From positions 1-64,000 of the forward strand of contig JANQBS010000209.1 in NCBI GenBank assembly GCA_033085395.1: a stretch of DNA of 64,000 bases. The letters run 5' to 3'. This DNA is from Xanthoparmelia taractica. Lineage: Eukaryota > Ascomycota > Lecanoromycetes > Lecanorales > Parmeliaceae. Below are positions 23,574 to 37,937 of the stretch, one piece after another (position 1 is the stretch's first letter; each line of letters opens with the position of its first letter). Under the pieces are notes generated by a model. It saw only the letters and a program-made list of their open reading frames with translations, did no database searches and was not told where the DNA came from. The position numbers were made by a program, and so were the translations under genes.

Positions 23574-24382
23574 TGTCAAAATATAAGGTAGAACACTTAG
23601 TTGTATTACTCTAAGTGTGCTATAAAGGTAAGTGCGATCTTATCTAAGTGAGGTCACGTGACTTGGCGTTTGCCAAGCCTTAATATATTACGTAAGCACG
23701 CGACCCAACTTTCAACACTTCCCTTCGCACGCTATCGACCCTCTACTTAAAACACGAGATTCAAAGGCCACGACTCGAACGTCGAGTAGCTATCGTGGAG
23801 CTAATATACTTATTATAAGAAGTAAACGCAGGGTAGCAATAGTGAAAAAATGACATACTCATATTCGTCTTATTGCTTTATATAATTTTTTACTTTTTAT
23901 TAAATAACTACGGGTCGGAAAGGTGTGGTATCTGTTGAATATAGTCGTTTTCAACTTTTTTTCAATTTTTTTTAAAAAATTATATCTTTTTAATCTATTT
24001 ATAGAATTTTATAATTATATAAGCGTTCGCTTAAGCTTTTTACGTATTTTGAGAATATAGAAAAATATTACGTAATATATTTATTAAAAACCCAATGAGA
24101 GTATGGGATATTTCATACCTTTCGATATAGTATTCGAAAAACTAATCCCATACCATTAAATATACCACACCTTTCCGACCCGTATAAATAACGATTCTTA
24201 AAGATAAAAATTTCACGTTTAATAGATATATACTAGGTTCTCATCGAATTACGATCGAAGAATATATATAAGAATAATAAGTAATCTAATTAGAATATAA
24301 ACTTCGTTATATAACTAGTTATAAGACTTCGTGAGAATTATCTAGAATATTAATACTTAATAGTAGTGACTAATTTATTAAA
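23574..24382 (-). repeat. Truncated copia LTR (family F), with MITE insertion
   Basis: Starting TGTCAAAATATAAGG, this is the reverse complement of the 3' LTR of copia element F (57585-58207). Removing the MITE and its duplication leaves about 525 bp of the 623-bp LTR; the missing end is cut off where the LTR of element B copy 2 starts at 24383. The GC-richer first 250 bp include the palindrome GTCACGTGAC at about 23646, also kept in the other copy, a possible bHLH/E-box type promoter motif. Confidence 0.8.
23909..24184 (-). mobile_element. hAT-type MITE, copy 2
   Basis: A 276-bp copy in opposite orientation to copy 1, with TACGGGTCGG termini and a perfect 8-bp duplication TAAATAAC (23901-23908 and 24185-24192). 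It lies inside the truncated copia LTR and its sequence is absent from the paralogous LTR at 57585-58207. Non-coding. Confidence 0.92.
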
Positions 24383-24545
24383 TCTATCATGGAATAAGGT
24401 CTTGGGATTGATTCTTTAAAAGTCTATCGAATCTAAGGGCCGCAGGGCGGAGATCTGCTGGGAAACTAATAGGAAACTAATACACATTTGGTCTAGCCTC
24501 TCCGATCTTCCCGAGATGCCTTTGGCATACAAAAAAACCGTGACA
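24383..24545 (-). repeat. 3' LTR of element B copy 2
   Basis: Homologous over its length to 3724-3879. It has a small tandem duplication of GGAAACTAATA at about 24460-24485. It ends CCGTGACA at 24545. The left end is a few bases imperfect, so the exact boundary with the copia LTR is uncertain by about 3 bp. Confidence 0.75.
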
Positions 24546-27500
24546 ATATCCCGCAAATAAACAAAAGCGAGCGACCTCGCTTATTATAGTATATACTTTT
24601 TTTAGACGAAATTCGTTAATAATAATATATCTAAATTAATAAGAAACTAAAGGTAGTAAAGCTATTTTGACGATTAAGTTAGTATTATAGAAATATAATA
24701 ATTATATATTGATATCTCCTTTTAATAATCACATAAACGCTATCGAGTAAAAAAAAAAAATTCTCGGTTAATAATACTCGTTGAGTCGTTTAAATGTAGC
24801 GGTGAGATAAGTAGATATAATGTAATATTTGAGTTTAATAACATTAGCAGTAGCTATGGTATTCTTATACTATCGTACTAAGTTATTAGAGATAATAAGA
24901 TCTTTAGCGTTATATCACTAGTTATATTCAGACTCGTATCTTAATTATCTAATAAGATACTATATAATAAGATCTCTATCTTTTCGAATAACTCGCTTAT
25001 TAAGAATTCGCTCTACTTCCTAGAACTTATACTTATTAATATTGTCTTTCATATATACACTATCTAATTAATTAGAAACAGAATAATTATATAAGTTATA
25101 GTTAGAAATAGAGATAGGCTCTAACTAAGTAATATTAAAGATCGAATATATTTTAATGCCTTGTAATAGCTAATTCATAAACCTATGTATCGACTTTTTA
25201 TAATATTTCGAAGAAATCGATATACTATTAAAATAATTTAATAATAATAATAATAGCAGCAATAATAGAGATGAAATAATCTTTATGTAGTCGTAAATAA
25301 GCTCAATGGCCCTACTTAAAAAACATTAATTAATGCTTTCTATTATAGTAATAATTTTAATTTATCTAAGTAAATAAGATAATATTAATTATCTAAATAC
25401 GGATAACGATAAATTATAATAGAAATATAGTAACTTATCTAAATAGATTAAGTGGTCTATTAAATTAAAATTCGTAAGTTAATTCGTTAAGAGTTTTATT
25501 ATTAATCGTTATTAAGATCGAATTATTAAATAAAGCTTATATTCGCGAGAGAATTAACGATTAGAGAGCGGGATTCTATATAATATATAGATAGAATCGT
25601 AATACTATCTCCGCTATTAAATTAGTTTTCTCGCTACTTCTATTAATCTAAAAATAATAAATAATAAAATAAAATTAATTTATTTTAAGCTTTTTGAAGA
25701 GCTTCGATTAAAGCTTAGAAAAAAACTTTTTATTACGATTTATAAGTAAAATCCTTGAGATTTTCTAATTTATAATATTAAGTCTATTAAGTAATATAGT
25801 AGTCTATTAAGCGATAGATTAATTCATTTTATTAAACACGAAAGTTATTTTTTTTATAAACTTATCTATTATAAAAAAAGTAATATTAAATATTTTATTA
25901 ATTAATTTTAAAAGTATTAAAATAAAATTTAAAATAAATATATAAAATAATATTAACGAAGACTCGATTTAATTATAGAGAGTTATAAAGGCGATATCGA
26001 TATATTTAAAAAATAAGATATTAAAAATAGAATCTAATATATTATCGAAGATATTTAATTAATTTATAAATATATTGGATATTCGAAATCATCTTATAAG
26101 ACTTCTTAAATTCTAAATAATTATCATTACAAGCTATTTTAATAATAGTTTTAACTATACTTTAAGATATAGAAAGACGCTATACGTCGATAAGCTTATT
26201 AATATAAAAGAAAAGATTTTAATATTTCTATATAATATCTTTTATATATCTATTACGAAGGAAAGAAAGATTAATAACGCTCTTATTAATATTCTTATTC
26301 TTAATTATTAAAATAGAGATTTTAACGTAAAATAAATCTATCTTATAGTTATCTTCAAGGTCTTTATGAAATATAGAATTTATATTTATAAATATAATAA
26401 TAAAGAAAATATCTAGCTTATTATATTTATTAGAGAGAGAGATATTATTAGTATTTATAAGTCTTAAAAGTATATCGAGAACGATATACTCTTTTTCGAG
26501 CTTATATCGAATATCGAGATAAAATTATTTAAGAAATTAAAAAGCTCTAATAAGACGAATATTTATTCTTATAATAATATTCGTTAAAGTAATAAATAAT
26601 TATTTTATAATATCTAGAATAATAATAAAATTTATTTAAATAATAATAATATACTTTAAAGAGTTTATTAAATATCTTATTTTCTTATACACTTAAACGA
26701 AGTCTATTACTTCTAATTCTATTAATTAATAATTTTCTTAATTTAAATTAAATCTCGAGAAAGAAATATAATTGTTTAAATTATAGTGCGTAGAGATTAT
26801 TTTAAATTTGAGTTAGAATTAAATTCTCTATTTTTAATATAAAAAACTTATATTTTAAAATCAAATTTTTTTGAAATATTTAAATTTATTTATTAAAATC
26901 GTAATAAATGAATATAAAAAATTAAGATAATGCTACTCATAGACTATTAAAATTAATATTTCTTATTGAATTTAATAAAGATAATTTAAAGCGAGAAAAA
27001 TATATATAGCGGAAATCATCTTTTAGTAAAGCTTCTTTTAAAAGTCTTATCTTAAGATTTATAAAGATATTATAAGCTATATATAATAATAAATTAAGCT
27101 ACGAAGATAGTCTATTAGATTAAAATAATACTTTAAATCTTTAAGAATTATAAGATATTTTAACTTAATAATCGCTTTAAGTTTATTATTTATAATTATT
27201 ATTTTTAAAGAATTAATATATCGATTAAGTAGATTAATATTTAAATATTTTAGAAAGATCTTTTAGAGATAATTAAAATATTATATTTAATTAAAAATTA
27301 AAAAAGTCTTTTTAAATAATAGAGGTGCTTAAAGAAATTATTAGATTTAATAATAATAATACTAATATAGATTTATACGAAGTCTTTAAGAGCTCTTAAA
27401 ATATAATTAATTCTTCTCTATACGTAGATAACTAAATTTATATATCTTATAATTAAAATATTAAATATTTTCTATTCTTAATACGTAATTATTATAAGTA

Positions 27501-28575
27501 TATATTGAAAGTCGAGATATATAAGTTATTAATTCAAGAATAGTATTATATCTAATATTATTAGATATATATAATTAAGTAATTTTCAGATTGTTATATT
27601 ATAAGAAAGCTTTAATTTCGTTATTTATATAGAGATATTAATCGAAATATAATTAATTAAAGATAAGAAATTATTGATTAAATTTCTTATTATAATAGCG
27701 ACGAAAGTAATTACTTTCTTCACTTAATTCGAGAAAGATTTAAAATATTCTTTAAGTTAATTTAAAGGTATTTATATAGTAAAGAAAACGTTTTTATAAT
27801 CGATTTCTTGCACTATTCTTAAGTATAATTTCTTAGGAATTTGCATATAATAATTAATCTCGTTTTTGATTATTATATTAGCAATATTAATATTATATAT
27901 ATATATATATATAATTAGATTATATTAATTTATAGATTTAAAAATAAAGTCTCTATTAAATAGATTCTTAGGCGTAATAATAAATAGAATTTATTAGGCT
28001 CGAGAGGCGATTATAAGTATTTTCCATACTCGAATTAATCGTTTTATGAATTAATCGATATTATAAATTATAATTTTAATGATAATATTATAACTATTAA
28101 TAAAAGCCTCGTTTTTGCTTATATTAAGTATAATTTTCTTCGATTTTATAATATTATTTTTTATTAATAGATTCGCCTTTAAATTACTAATTAAATAAAT
28201 TTCTATTATAATATAAGTAAGAATCTTATTTATTATTATTTTTAAGATTTAAGAGATATATTAAAACAAGTATATATTTATCGATATTATATATTATATA
28301 ATCAAGTTCTTTAATATGTAAATAAGATAATATCTTTTTAATTTTCATATTAGATAAGAGAGATAAAAGCTATTATTTATCGATTAATATTATATTAGTC
28401 TCTAAATTAATATATTCTTTTTTATTCTTAGCTATATTAAATATAAATTATAATAAAATATAAGCGTAATTCTAATTATAAAAGTTAAAATTAATACTTA
28501 ATTTAGCTTTATTCTTAGAGTTTAATTAAATAGTTTCTATAATAAAAGTATTAATATTCGTTTATATATATATCC
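24383..28575 (-). mobile_element. LTR retrotransposon B, copy 2 (3' part, RIP-degraded)
   Basis: The 3' LTR is at 24383-24545 and the body extends to about 28575, where homology with copy 1 (its position about 1440) stops abruptly at a junction with element C. On the minus strand around 24880-25010 a chromodomain-like stretch resembling that of element A (IRWLRYESEYN type) is seen, so B is probably also a Ty3/gypsy chromovirus. GAGCGACCTCGC just inside the LTR (about 24567) is shared with element A. All frames are broken. By combining both copies the full element would be about 6.6 kb. Confidence 0.7.
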
Positions 28576-31500
28576 AGGCGAGAGAATTAATTATAACGAT
28601 TTATATAATTAATACCTCGATATCTAATTTAGCTAATAATAAGAATAATAATAAATAAATTCATGAAATTTACTTATTCCATTAAATACATATAAATCTT
28701 TCGTGAGCTTCTTATCGATATACGCGTAATTAAAATATCTTATTTTATCATAAGCGAGCTTAAATACTTCTATTTTTATAACTTCTAAAATATAAAATCG
28801 AAGATCTTATTTATTATTATCGAAGTATAATAAATTATTAACAATACGATAAAATAGCTTAATGATATTCTCTTCTTTATTGTTACGTATTATTTATATT
28901 ACTTATATTAATCTTAATTCTTAACATTCTTATATTAAACGCTATCGAAATTTATTATTTATTATTATTAAGCTAATAGAGAAATACTTTATTACTTTCA
29001 TCGATTTATAACTTACTCGATATTTACGACTTATTAATCTTAATAATATATTAAAAACGATATGAATCTTTTTAAACTTATAGCGAATATTTAGACGAAA
29101 GTATTATAGATACTTCGCAGTACGAATTAAGCGAAGATTAAGCTTCTCGATTAATATAATATTAAGATTAATCTATTTAATAATTAATACTACTATAAAA
29201 TAATTAATATAGATAATAATTAATAAAATAGAAGCTTTAATTATATAGCGAATCTTTTTTATAACCTATATTAGATTAACTACTTCTAGCTTAATAAATT
29301 AATAACGAGTTTTAATATATACAAATAATCGACTTAAAAATAGAATTATTTGTTACGACTTTTACTTTAACGTATTCTTATCGTAGAAGATAGCGATTAA
29401 CGAGCTCGAAGAATAATAGATATAAGCGTCGAATTCGAAATCCTTATTAGCATCGAGATTTATATGTAGTTATCGCTTCTCGTCGAAATAATAAAGAATA
29501 ATAAGAGAAGCGAATAATTTTTATAATTAATAAAAGATATTTAATTCTTTTAAAGTGAGAATCGAGAGAGAGATATTACTCGCCAGTTTCTTACGTATAA
29601 TATTTTATATATCTTAATTGTAGTCTTAACGTATATAATAATTAAGAAAAGTTTTATGTAATTGTAGTAACTTAATTATAGCGGCGAAGTAAGAAATATA
29701 CTATTATAGATAATCGATAAGATTTAAATTCTTCTTAAGCTAGTCGAAGATCTTCGAAAAATATAGATTCGTGATAATAGCTAGCTTATTAGAAGTAATA
29801 GTTAATCTTAAAGTATCGACTTTTTAATTTAATAATTATATTATAAAAGAATTAAAAAAGAATTTTCGAGACGATAAATAAATATTTATTTCTACTAGCT
29901 TTAAGAAGACTTATCGTAAATAAGATTTATACTCTTTTAAAGACGCTAAAAAGATCACGATATTATTTATATAGATATAATAAAAATATTCAAATAATTT
30001 AAAAATTTAATCGATTATACGCTATATGTAGATTAAAGAATTACGATAACTTATAATAGAGATTTTAAATAATTTCTAATCTCGATAAAAAAATACGATA
30101 AGACGATATTAATACGCTAAATTAATTTATTATTAATAAAAGAAACTTACTATATCTATTATAGAAAGAAATTTAGTATTTCTTATTATTATTAGAATCT
30201 CTATTTAAAAAAATATCGAATAAATATCTAATATAATAATTTTATTAAGTGCTCGAATATCTATTATAACACGTTCTTTACGTTCGTCTTTTAAAATAAT
30301 CTTTTAGATAACGAAGCACGAGAATAAGAAGAGCGTAATAATAATAATTTACTTTATTCGATTCTAAGAATATAGCTTATCAAATTCTTTATTAATAACT
30401 TCTTTATTCTTCTAACTTAGTGAATATACTTATATTTAACCTAATTTATAAAGATCTCTCTAATTATTAAAAAGAGAAATATTTATTTATTTCGACTTAA
30501 ATATATTTTTAATATTTTTAATATTATTTATATTCTATTATAAAGAAGAAAAGTTTATTATTATAATAATAAGCGTAAAACGAGCTTTCGAAGTATTATA
30601 AATAATAATATCTATAAAATATACTTCTTTTATCGCTTAAGTGAAAGAAGTTATAATAGTCGTAAAGATAGTAATAGTAGCTATTAGCTTTCGTAAGCTA
30701 GATTTAATTTATTCTTAAGCTCTAGCTCGCTTCGATATTTTAATAATAAGATTATATTAAGAAATATCGATCGAGAAGTACTTAGCTACTTTATAATTTA
30801 TAATAATATCAAGCTTAATCTTATAAGATAAATTAATAATATAATTAATATTATTTCTTACGAAAATTTTTAATACGTTATAATTTATAATATAAATATA
30901 GATAAAGAGAATATTAAGCTTTTAAGATTTAAAGATAAAATTATAATTTATAAATAGATTAAGAAATTAACGTTTAAAATTAATAATAGAAATAATAATA
31001 TTAAAATAAGATAAAATAATTATTCTTTTATTATTAAAGATAATAATTTAATCTATAATCGAGAATTAATAAAGATAATAATTATTTCGATATTCTTATA
31101 CGAAATAATAGTTATAATATTTCTTATTATATTAAGAACGATTTCTTTTAACTTAATAATATTAATCTTAATAAGAGTCTTAGTTATAAGATTATCGATA
31201 ATATAGAATTCTCGCTAAATATATACTATATTATTTTTATTAAAAAAATATATCTTTAAGCGTATATACTCGCTAATATTATAAATATTCGTTTCTAAGT
31301 CTCGTATAATTATAGATATCGCTATCTTCTTAATAAAGATTTCTAAAAAAATCTTAAGAAGAAACTTTTAATTAATAAGATTTATAATATATTTAATATC
31401 GAAGTATAATTAGTAATTTTTATTCATTAAAAAAATATTATTAGAGCGATAATAAAGCGATAATCTTAAAAAGTATAGTCTTTTTTAGAAAATTCGATAA

Positions 31501-33034
31501 TATTAAAATAAATAACTTTCGACGTATAAAATATCGTTTCTAACTCTTTAATATCTTCTAATTTCAATATTTTTACTTCTATAATTATAGCAGAGATAGC
31601 TAATACTATCGAAGTAGAAAGTAATTAAATAATGGTCTTTATAGCGACTCTCGAGCTTTACTTATTATTATAAGCAATATAAATATATTTATATAATTAA
31701 TTATTAGATTCGAAATTTAAGTTATAATAACGATATTGATATATTTACACTAATTTTATAAGAAAGTAAGCTTTTATCGTGTTATCGCGATTCTAATATT
31801 TCTAATTATTAGAATCCGAGTATTTCTTATTCTTAATAGCTCGTTTATATACTTATTTCACTTCTTAATAGAATACTTCTTTATAGATATTATATTATTT
31901 CTCATCGTTTATAAGTTTATTTTCTTTTCTAGACTTAATATTATATTAATACGCTCTAATATAAAAATATTATTAAGATTTATTAAAATACGATCTAAAA
32001 GAATTTCGATTCTCAAAACGATTATTTTTATAGCTATTATCGTTTAAATTTAATTATATATAATTCGTCTTTAAAGAAGACGCGTTTATATTTTTATTAA
32101 TAATTTAAAGAAACTAACGAGTATTAAGCGAAGATCTTTAATACTATTATAATTATATTTATAATAAATTAATATTATTATTATTCTAATAGCTATTTTT
32201 ACTATCGTAAGAAAAGAAAGATCGATCGTAAGAATTTAAGCTATTAAAATAGTAAGATCTTAAAAATTTAATATAGCTAAATTCGTTATTATTATAAGAA
32301 AAATTATTAATCTATAAGCATTATAAAATAAAGTTTAAACGAAAATAATTAATATTATATTAATCTTATTTATCTTTATTATACTTAGCTTAATTATAGT
32401 AATTTAAGAATCGTAATATATTATAAGATCTATAGAATTCGTAGATATTATATTAAATATTCTTCTAATATCTTAATTCTTTAAATATACTTATTATTAT
32501 AAAATTATCGATAAATCGAGAAAGATCTCTTCTTAGCTTATTATTAATATATTTATATATTAATAGAACTTAAATAGTTTTCGTAATAACGATATTAATA
32601 TTTTTACTATTAAGAATAATACTAGAAATATAATTCATCGAATCTCGCTTACTTCGTATATTCTTAATAATATAATATATTAATTTAAATAAAATAAATA
32701 ATTTATTAACTCAGTTACGAAATCTAGCTTTTAAAGTATTATATTATTTCTTAACGTTATTAGAATTATTATAAAGACTTATTCTATTAATATAAGTGAG
32801 TTAATTAATATATTAATTATTAGCGATATTAAGTAAATAGAATTTAATATTTTAATAAAGTGTAATAATATTTATAAATATTATCTTAACGCGTAATCGA
32901 TAAATAAAGCTAAAGACGTTATAAATTATAATAAATATTATAAGTCTTTTTAACTTCTATCGAAGTAGCTTAAGAATCTAAATCGAAATAATTAATATCT
33001 CGTAATCGAAATTAAGAAGATTGTTTCGCTTAAG
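28576..33034 (-). mobile_element. Ty3/gypsy element C, pol part (RIP-degraded)
   Basis: On the minus strand, about 30340-30440 reads KEVINKEFDKLYS then a Trp-less remnant of the RT N-terminal block, and 29953-29973 reads YINNIVI, the catalytic YVDDIVI box with both Asp codons turned to Asn. The following LKEYKSYLR.VFLKLVEINIYLS stretch matches the Ty3/gypsy RT thumb. Integrase should lie at lower coordinates and gag at higher ones. The element is split by element D; its 5' end resumes at 38404. The 3' LTR is missing, apparently replaced by element B at about 28575. Confidence 0.7.
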
Positions 33035-33039
33035 ATACT
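33035..33039. repeat. Target-site duplication of element D, left
   Basis: ATACT, repeated exactly at 38399-38403 on the other side of element D. Confidence 0.9.
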
Positions 33040-33227
33040 TGTTACAGCTATGGCCTTGAGGAAGCCTTCCGCAGGCGCCTTCCTAGCCCTTGGCTAGGAG
33101 AAGGAGCTGGGGAAGCTACGTCCGTACTAGTACTAGCATGGCTGGGCGTGAGTACTTATTCTCCGAGCTCTCCCATAGTTTTTAATCAATCTTCTTCCAC
33201 TTAATCAATCAATACTTATACTTATCA
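33040..33227 (+). repeat. 5' LTR of element D
   Basis: 188 bp, TGTTACAGC ... CTTATCA. It keeps normal GC (for example CCTTCCGCAGGCGCCTTCC). It differs from the 3' LTR at about 11 positions by eye, all transitions. Confidence 0.93.
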
Positions 33228-33229
33228 TT

Positions 33230-33242
33230 TAATAGCAACGCC
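33230..33242 (+). other. Primer-binding site of element D
   Basis: TAATAGCAACGCC just after the 5' LTR. It is the RIP-modified form (GG to AA) of the TGGTAGCAACGC site seen intact in element A. Confidence 0.5.
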
Positions 33243-34402
33243 TTTTATATTTAGCTGTTATCATATGCATTATCCCTATATCAGATATAGCATTAGTCCT
33301 TTATTAATCTATTGCTCGCTACTTACTTGCTGCTTATAAGCCGACCTTAACGTTATTATTAGCCTTTATTGAAGGTCTCCTTGTGAAGTCTTTCTCAATC
33401 CCTCATTAATTGCCCTTCTACCCAGAAATTATATTAATATTATATTAATATTAATTATTATTATTATTAATGCCCTTAATAAAGATTGTTATTATTTAAA
33501 ATCTTCTATAAGCAATTATCGTGATTATATTAAGCACTTCTGCATCGCTTAATAATAATCTTATACGCGTTAATTATTAAATCTATCGCTTTATAAAAAT
33601 AATAGATTAAGTATATCTAGCAGACGTCCCTTACGAGGTGAGACTCACTATTAAATATATCTATCGTTACTACGAACGCCCGAAGCAATCACTATTATCG
33701 GCTTAAGTAATTATTCTATTATTTCGATAGTTACGACGCTCGACTTTAGCAGAGTTATTATTCTTTTCATCTAGCTAAGTTATCGATATATTTATATTTC
33801 GACGTATTATTAGAGTCTTCGTCGATCGTATTATTAAATATAAAAGTCTTTTATAATTAAAAGAATATTTTCGCACTTAGAATTCTTTCACTATAAATAT
33901 CAATAGTATAGATGTTACTAAAGTTATCTTAATAGAGAAAATTATCTACGATAAATCTATCGAATTAGAGTTAAAATTATAGTCACGTAGAATAAATAAA
34001 GTAGCTATTCGACGCATAATTAATAAAATAATTGCTGCTATTATAGTAGCTTCTTGCTAATTCCCAATATTATTAAACTTATTAAAATCGTCTAATTCTA
34101 TTAATTTCGCTGATTTGCCTAAAGATAATAATACTATTAATATTATTATCTTAAGATAAAATATTAATAATTTAGAATTTTTCGATTTAGATTACGATAA
34201 AAAGATAATTAATAACGAAGTAGCAATTAAGTATACTAGCAAAGACATCTACTTTAGAGATATCCATCTTTTTCTTAATCGTATTAAGTAATTCGTGTCT
34301 ATTAAAGAAGCTAATATAATATATAATAATCTATAATTAAGCTTACGAGATATTGCTCTTTTATAATAAACCAGTAAGCTATCTAATATTAAACGCCGTA
34401 TT

Positions 34403-34666
34403 TACGGGTCGGAAAGGTGTGGTATATTTGATGGTATGGGACCAGTTTTTCGAATACCATATCGAAAGGTATAGAATATCCCATACTCCCATTGGGTTTT
34501 TAATAAATATATTACGTAATATTTTTTATATTCTAATAATGCGTAAAAAGCTTAAGCGAACGCTTATATAATTATAAAATTCTATAAATAGATTAAAAAG
34601 ATATTATTTTTTAAAAAAAGTTGAAAACGACTATGTTCAACAGATACCACACCTTTCCGACCCGTA
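34403..34666 (+). mobile_element. hAT-type MITE, copy 3
   Basis: A 264-bp copy inside element D, same orientation as copy 1, with perfect TACGGGTCGG termini and family interior. Unlike the other five copies, the 8 bp on the two sides (GCCGTATT and GTACTACC) do not match. Either the flank was rearranged after insertion or this is a recombinant of two insertions. The MITE is well preserved although the host element is heavily mutated. Confidence 0.88.
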
Positions 34667-37409
34667 GTACTACCCTCATTAAAAATAAGACACTTTATTA
34701 TACTAATACTTCGATCTATAATAACTCCGCAGTAGTATATACTATATTCGATATTATCGAAGTCTTTCTCAGTCTATAAAAGAATATTAATAATATTAAT
34801 AATATATTAAAAGATTAATAAATAAAGATATCTCTTATAAGAAATTAAAAGAATATCTATAAAATAAATTAAATACGCGTCTATTCTATGGGCGTGCGAG
34901 ATAAAGAAGTTATTAACGAAATCTTCGATAAACTTTATAAGCAAGATCGTATAAAATAAACTATTACTACTATATTATTCTCTTTTCTCTATTTTATATT
35001 ATAAAAATTAATTCTAAACGAATCTAAAGATCGTATAATTGTTAATATTAGAATACTTAATAAAATTACTATATTAGATATCTACCCCGTTTCTTCTTAA
35101 GCTAGGATTCTTACTCTAATTAGATATATTACGTATATCTCTATTATAGACGCTACTATATTCTTCTATCAATAATAAATAAAGCGCTATTATCGCTATT
35201 AACTTATCGTTTCATCTTATCGCGATTAAGAGATCTTTAAAGTCTTAATTATAAAATATAAAGACTTATTTACGTACGTGCAACGAATAATTAATCGTAT
35301 TCTTCGTCTATTTCGTAACTTCTATCGAGTATACATTAACGATATTATTATATTCTCTATCTCTCTAAAAGAATATATTAAATATCTTAGATAAGTCTTT
35401 TAAATATTATTAGAGATAAATATTTATCTAGTACTTAATAAGATCTTTCTTAAGTACTTATTCGTATAATTACTCGATTAACGTGTCGACGCTTTAAGCC
35501 TAACTACGATAATAGATAAGCTAATAATTATACGCAATTTAAAGTTCCCGCGCACTTTAACTACTCTAAAACGCGATCTTAATATAATAAGCTATCTTAA
35601 ATAATATATATCGTATTACTTAATTATTATTAAGTCGCTTTAAGAGCGTAAGATATTATTTAATTATAATTATAAGAGTACTACGAAAAGTACTCGTAAG
35701 TCTAAAGCCGATAGATTATATATTTAAACGCCTATCTCTAAAGAGCTTAATACTTATTATTAACTTCAAGAAATCTTCGTATCTTCGATTATACTATATC
35801 ATTATAATTCAATTAAATAGCTGTATATTAATCTCGATATTAGCAAGGAATTCGAATTTAAAGCATATATCTATTATATTAAGATAGATAATTTAACTTT
35901 ATTAAAGACTTTTAAGAATTCTATTAAAACATTAATTATATTCTCTTTAATTAACTTATCTACTCCGCCTTTCTTATAGAAGACTTTTACGACTATTAAA
36001 GCACTTAAGTAGAAGTTTATATAATTAATTCTCTTTCTTAATAAATAGCTTATATTAATAGAGATTCGTTATTAATTAATCGAACTTGAAATAATCGAAA
36101 TCGTTTGAAAAATACGCCATCTAATCGAAATATTAGTTAATATTATTATTATCTACATTAATCACTCTACTGCTATTAGTATTATACGTTAGATTAACAT
36201 AAATATTACTTTTATAGAAAAGCTTAATCTTCGTTTTATTAGAGCGTCGAAGTATCTATAATAATTTCACATCGAGCTTAGATATAAGTCTAGCAAAGTT
36301 AATATTATATCTAACACTCTATCTCGACTCTTAAATCGCTTATATCGATTTAAGATTAATAAGTCTATTCTAAATAATATTAATTTTTTTTCGATTAGCT
36401 TAATTATAGTAAGCGAAGTCTTTCGCGAACGATTTTAAAAAGACTATTAAAACGAGCTTAGATAAAGTAGAATTATAACTATAGTGAAGTTAAATCTTAA
36501 TCTCGAATCGAAGAATATAGTTAGACTATTATATAAATTAATTAAAAATCTACTTTACTTCGATAATCTCGAGCGGGGATTGCGATTATATTTGCTTATT
36601 AAGAATCTTAAATAGAAAGTATTTAAATTAGTATATAACGAGATAGAATATTCTAGCTATATTCGTACTTATAAGAAGCTTATTAATAATCTCTACATCT
36701 TTAATATAACTATTAAGCTATATAAATATCTACGTTACTATTCTCACTATTAACTATATTAGACTCCGCGATATATATCGTACAAATCGCTATAACTCAT
36801 CTACACGCCTAGACTCTAGTAGATTATTTTATATTATTACGATTAATTTTATTTTAGCTCTATTAAAGACTTTAATCGAAGAAGACTACGCTATATTAAT
36901 TACTAATAAGTTTAATAAAGCTATTATCTTCGTGTTAAATTATTAAATAAAGCGATTAATAATAAGCATATCGCTTGCTATCTCGTCTACTATTACTTAA
37001 TTAAATTATTTTATAAATCGTTATCTTCGATCGCGATCGTCGCTTTATTAAAGAGATATAATAATAAATTCTAAAGAAGCTTAAGATCGATCTCTTATAT
37101 TTTATTATATAATATTCTTAAATCGATAATTAGTCTAAGAAGTTTAATAAGATAGTTAAGATCGCGCTACGATACTTTATTCTCACAATAACAAAATAAT
37201 TATTAATTTTATTATAGATATCTTTAACACTTGATAACTTAATTAAGTATAACTTAACTTATCTCGCTTCTACGAAAATACTCTATAACTTTAAAATTAA
37301 AGAATTACTAGATCTACTAAATATTAATAATCTCAACCTTAGTGACCTTAATAAAGTAACTTCGTAAGATACTGTTATATCTACTATTAGCACTTATCAA
37401 GAATCTTCT

Positions 37410-37490
37410 TTATTAGCATCTACTTCGCAAGCATCGCCTACTTCGCAAGTATCGCCTACTTCGTAAGCATCATTTACTTCACAAGCATCG
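37410..37490 (+). repeat. 18-bp tandem repeat in element D Pol linker
   Basis: About four copies of TCGCCTACTTCGCAAGCA with a few substitutions. In frame this gives repeated S-P-T-S-Q-A, a Ser/Pro/Thr-rich spacer between integrase and chromodomain. Confidence 0.75.
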
Positions 37491-37937
37491 CCGAAGCCTT
37501 TCGCAACGAATATTAATCGTGTTATTACTATAAGGATTCCGCTAAAGCCTTAATAGTTAGCGCTTTCTTATTAAACTATCGGTCTAAGTATATTAATATA
37601 TAAAATATTCTTATATTCGTATCCCTTAAGATAAAAAAGCACTACGACTCGAAGCATAAGTTAATATTCTTTAAAATTGACGACTTTATATACTTACGTC
37701 TCTATTAAGATTACAAAATAATTAGAATACAATCTTGTAAGCTAGAATAATAGTTCGTTAAATTATTTAAGATATTAGAACGTATTAATAGACTAGTATA
37801 TCGACTCAAGCTATTATCTATTATGAAGATTCATAATATTATATCTATAATATATCTCGAATTAGCTATCGTATTAGCTGTAGATTCTTATAGGCGTTAG
37901 TCTATCGTGTTATTATCTATTATAGTCGATAACGAGA

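Noticed and set aside
34353..34571. 72-codon open frame
   Set aside because: Spans the edge of MITE copy 3, which is non-coding.
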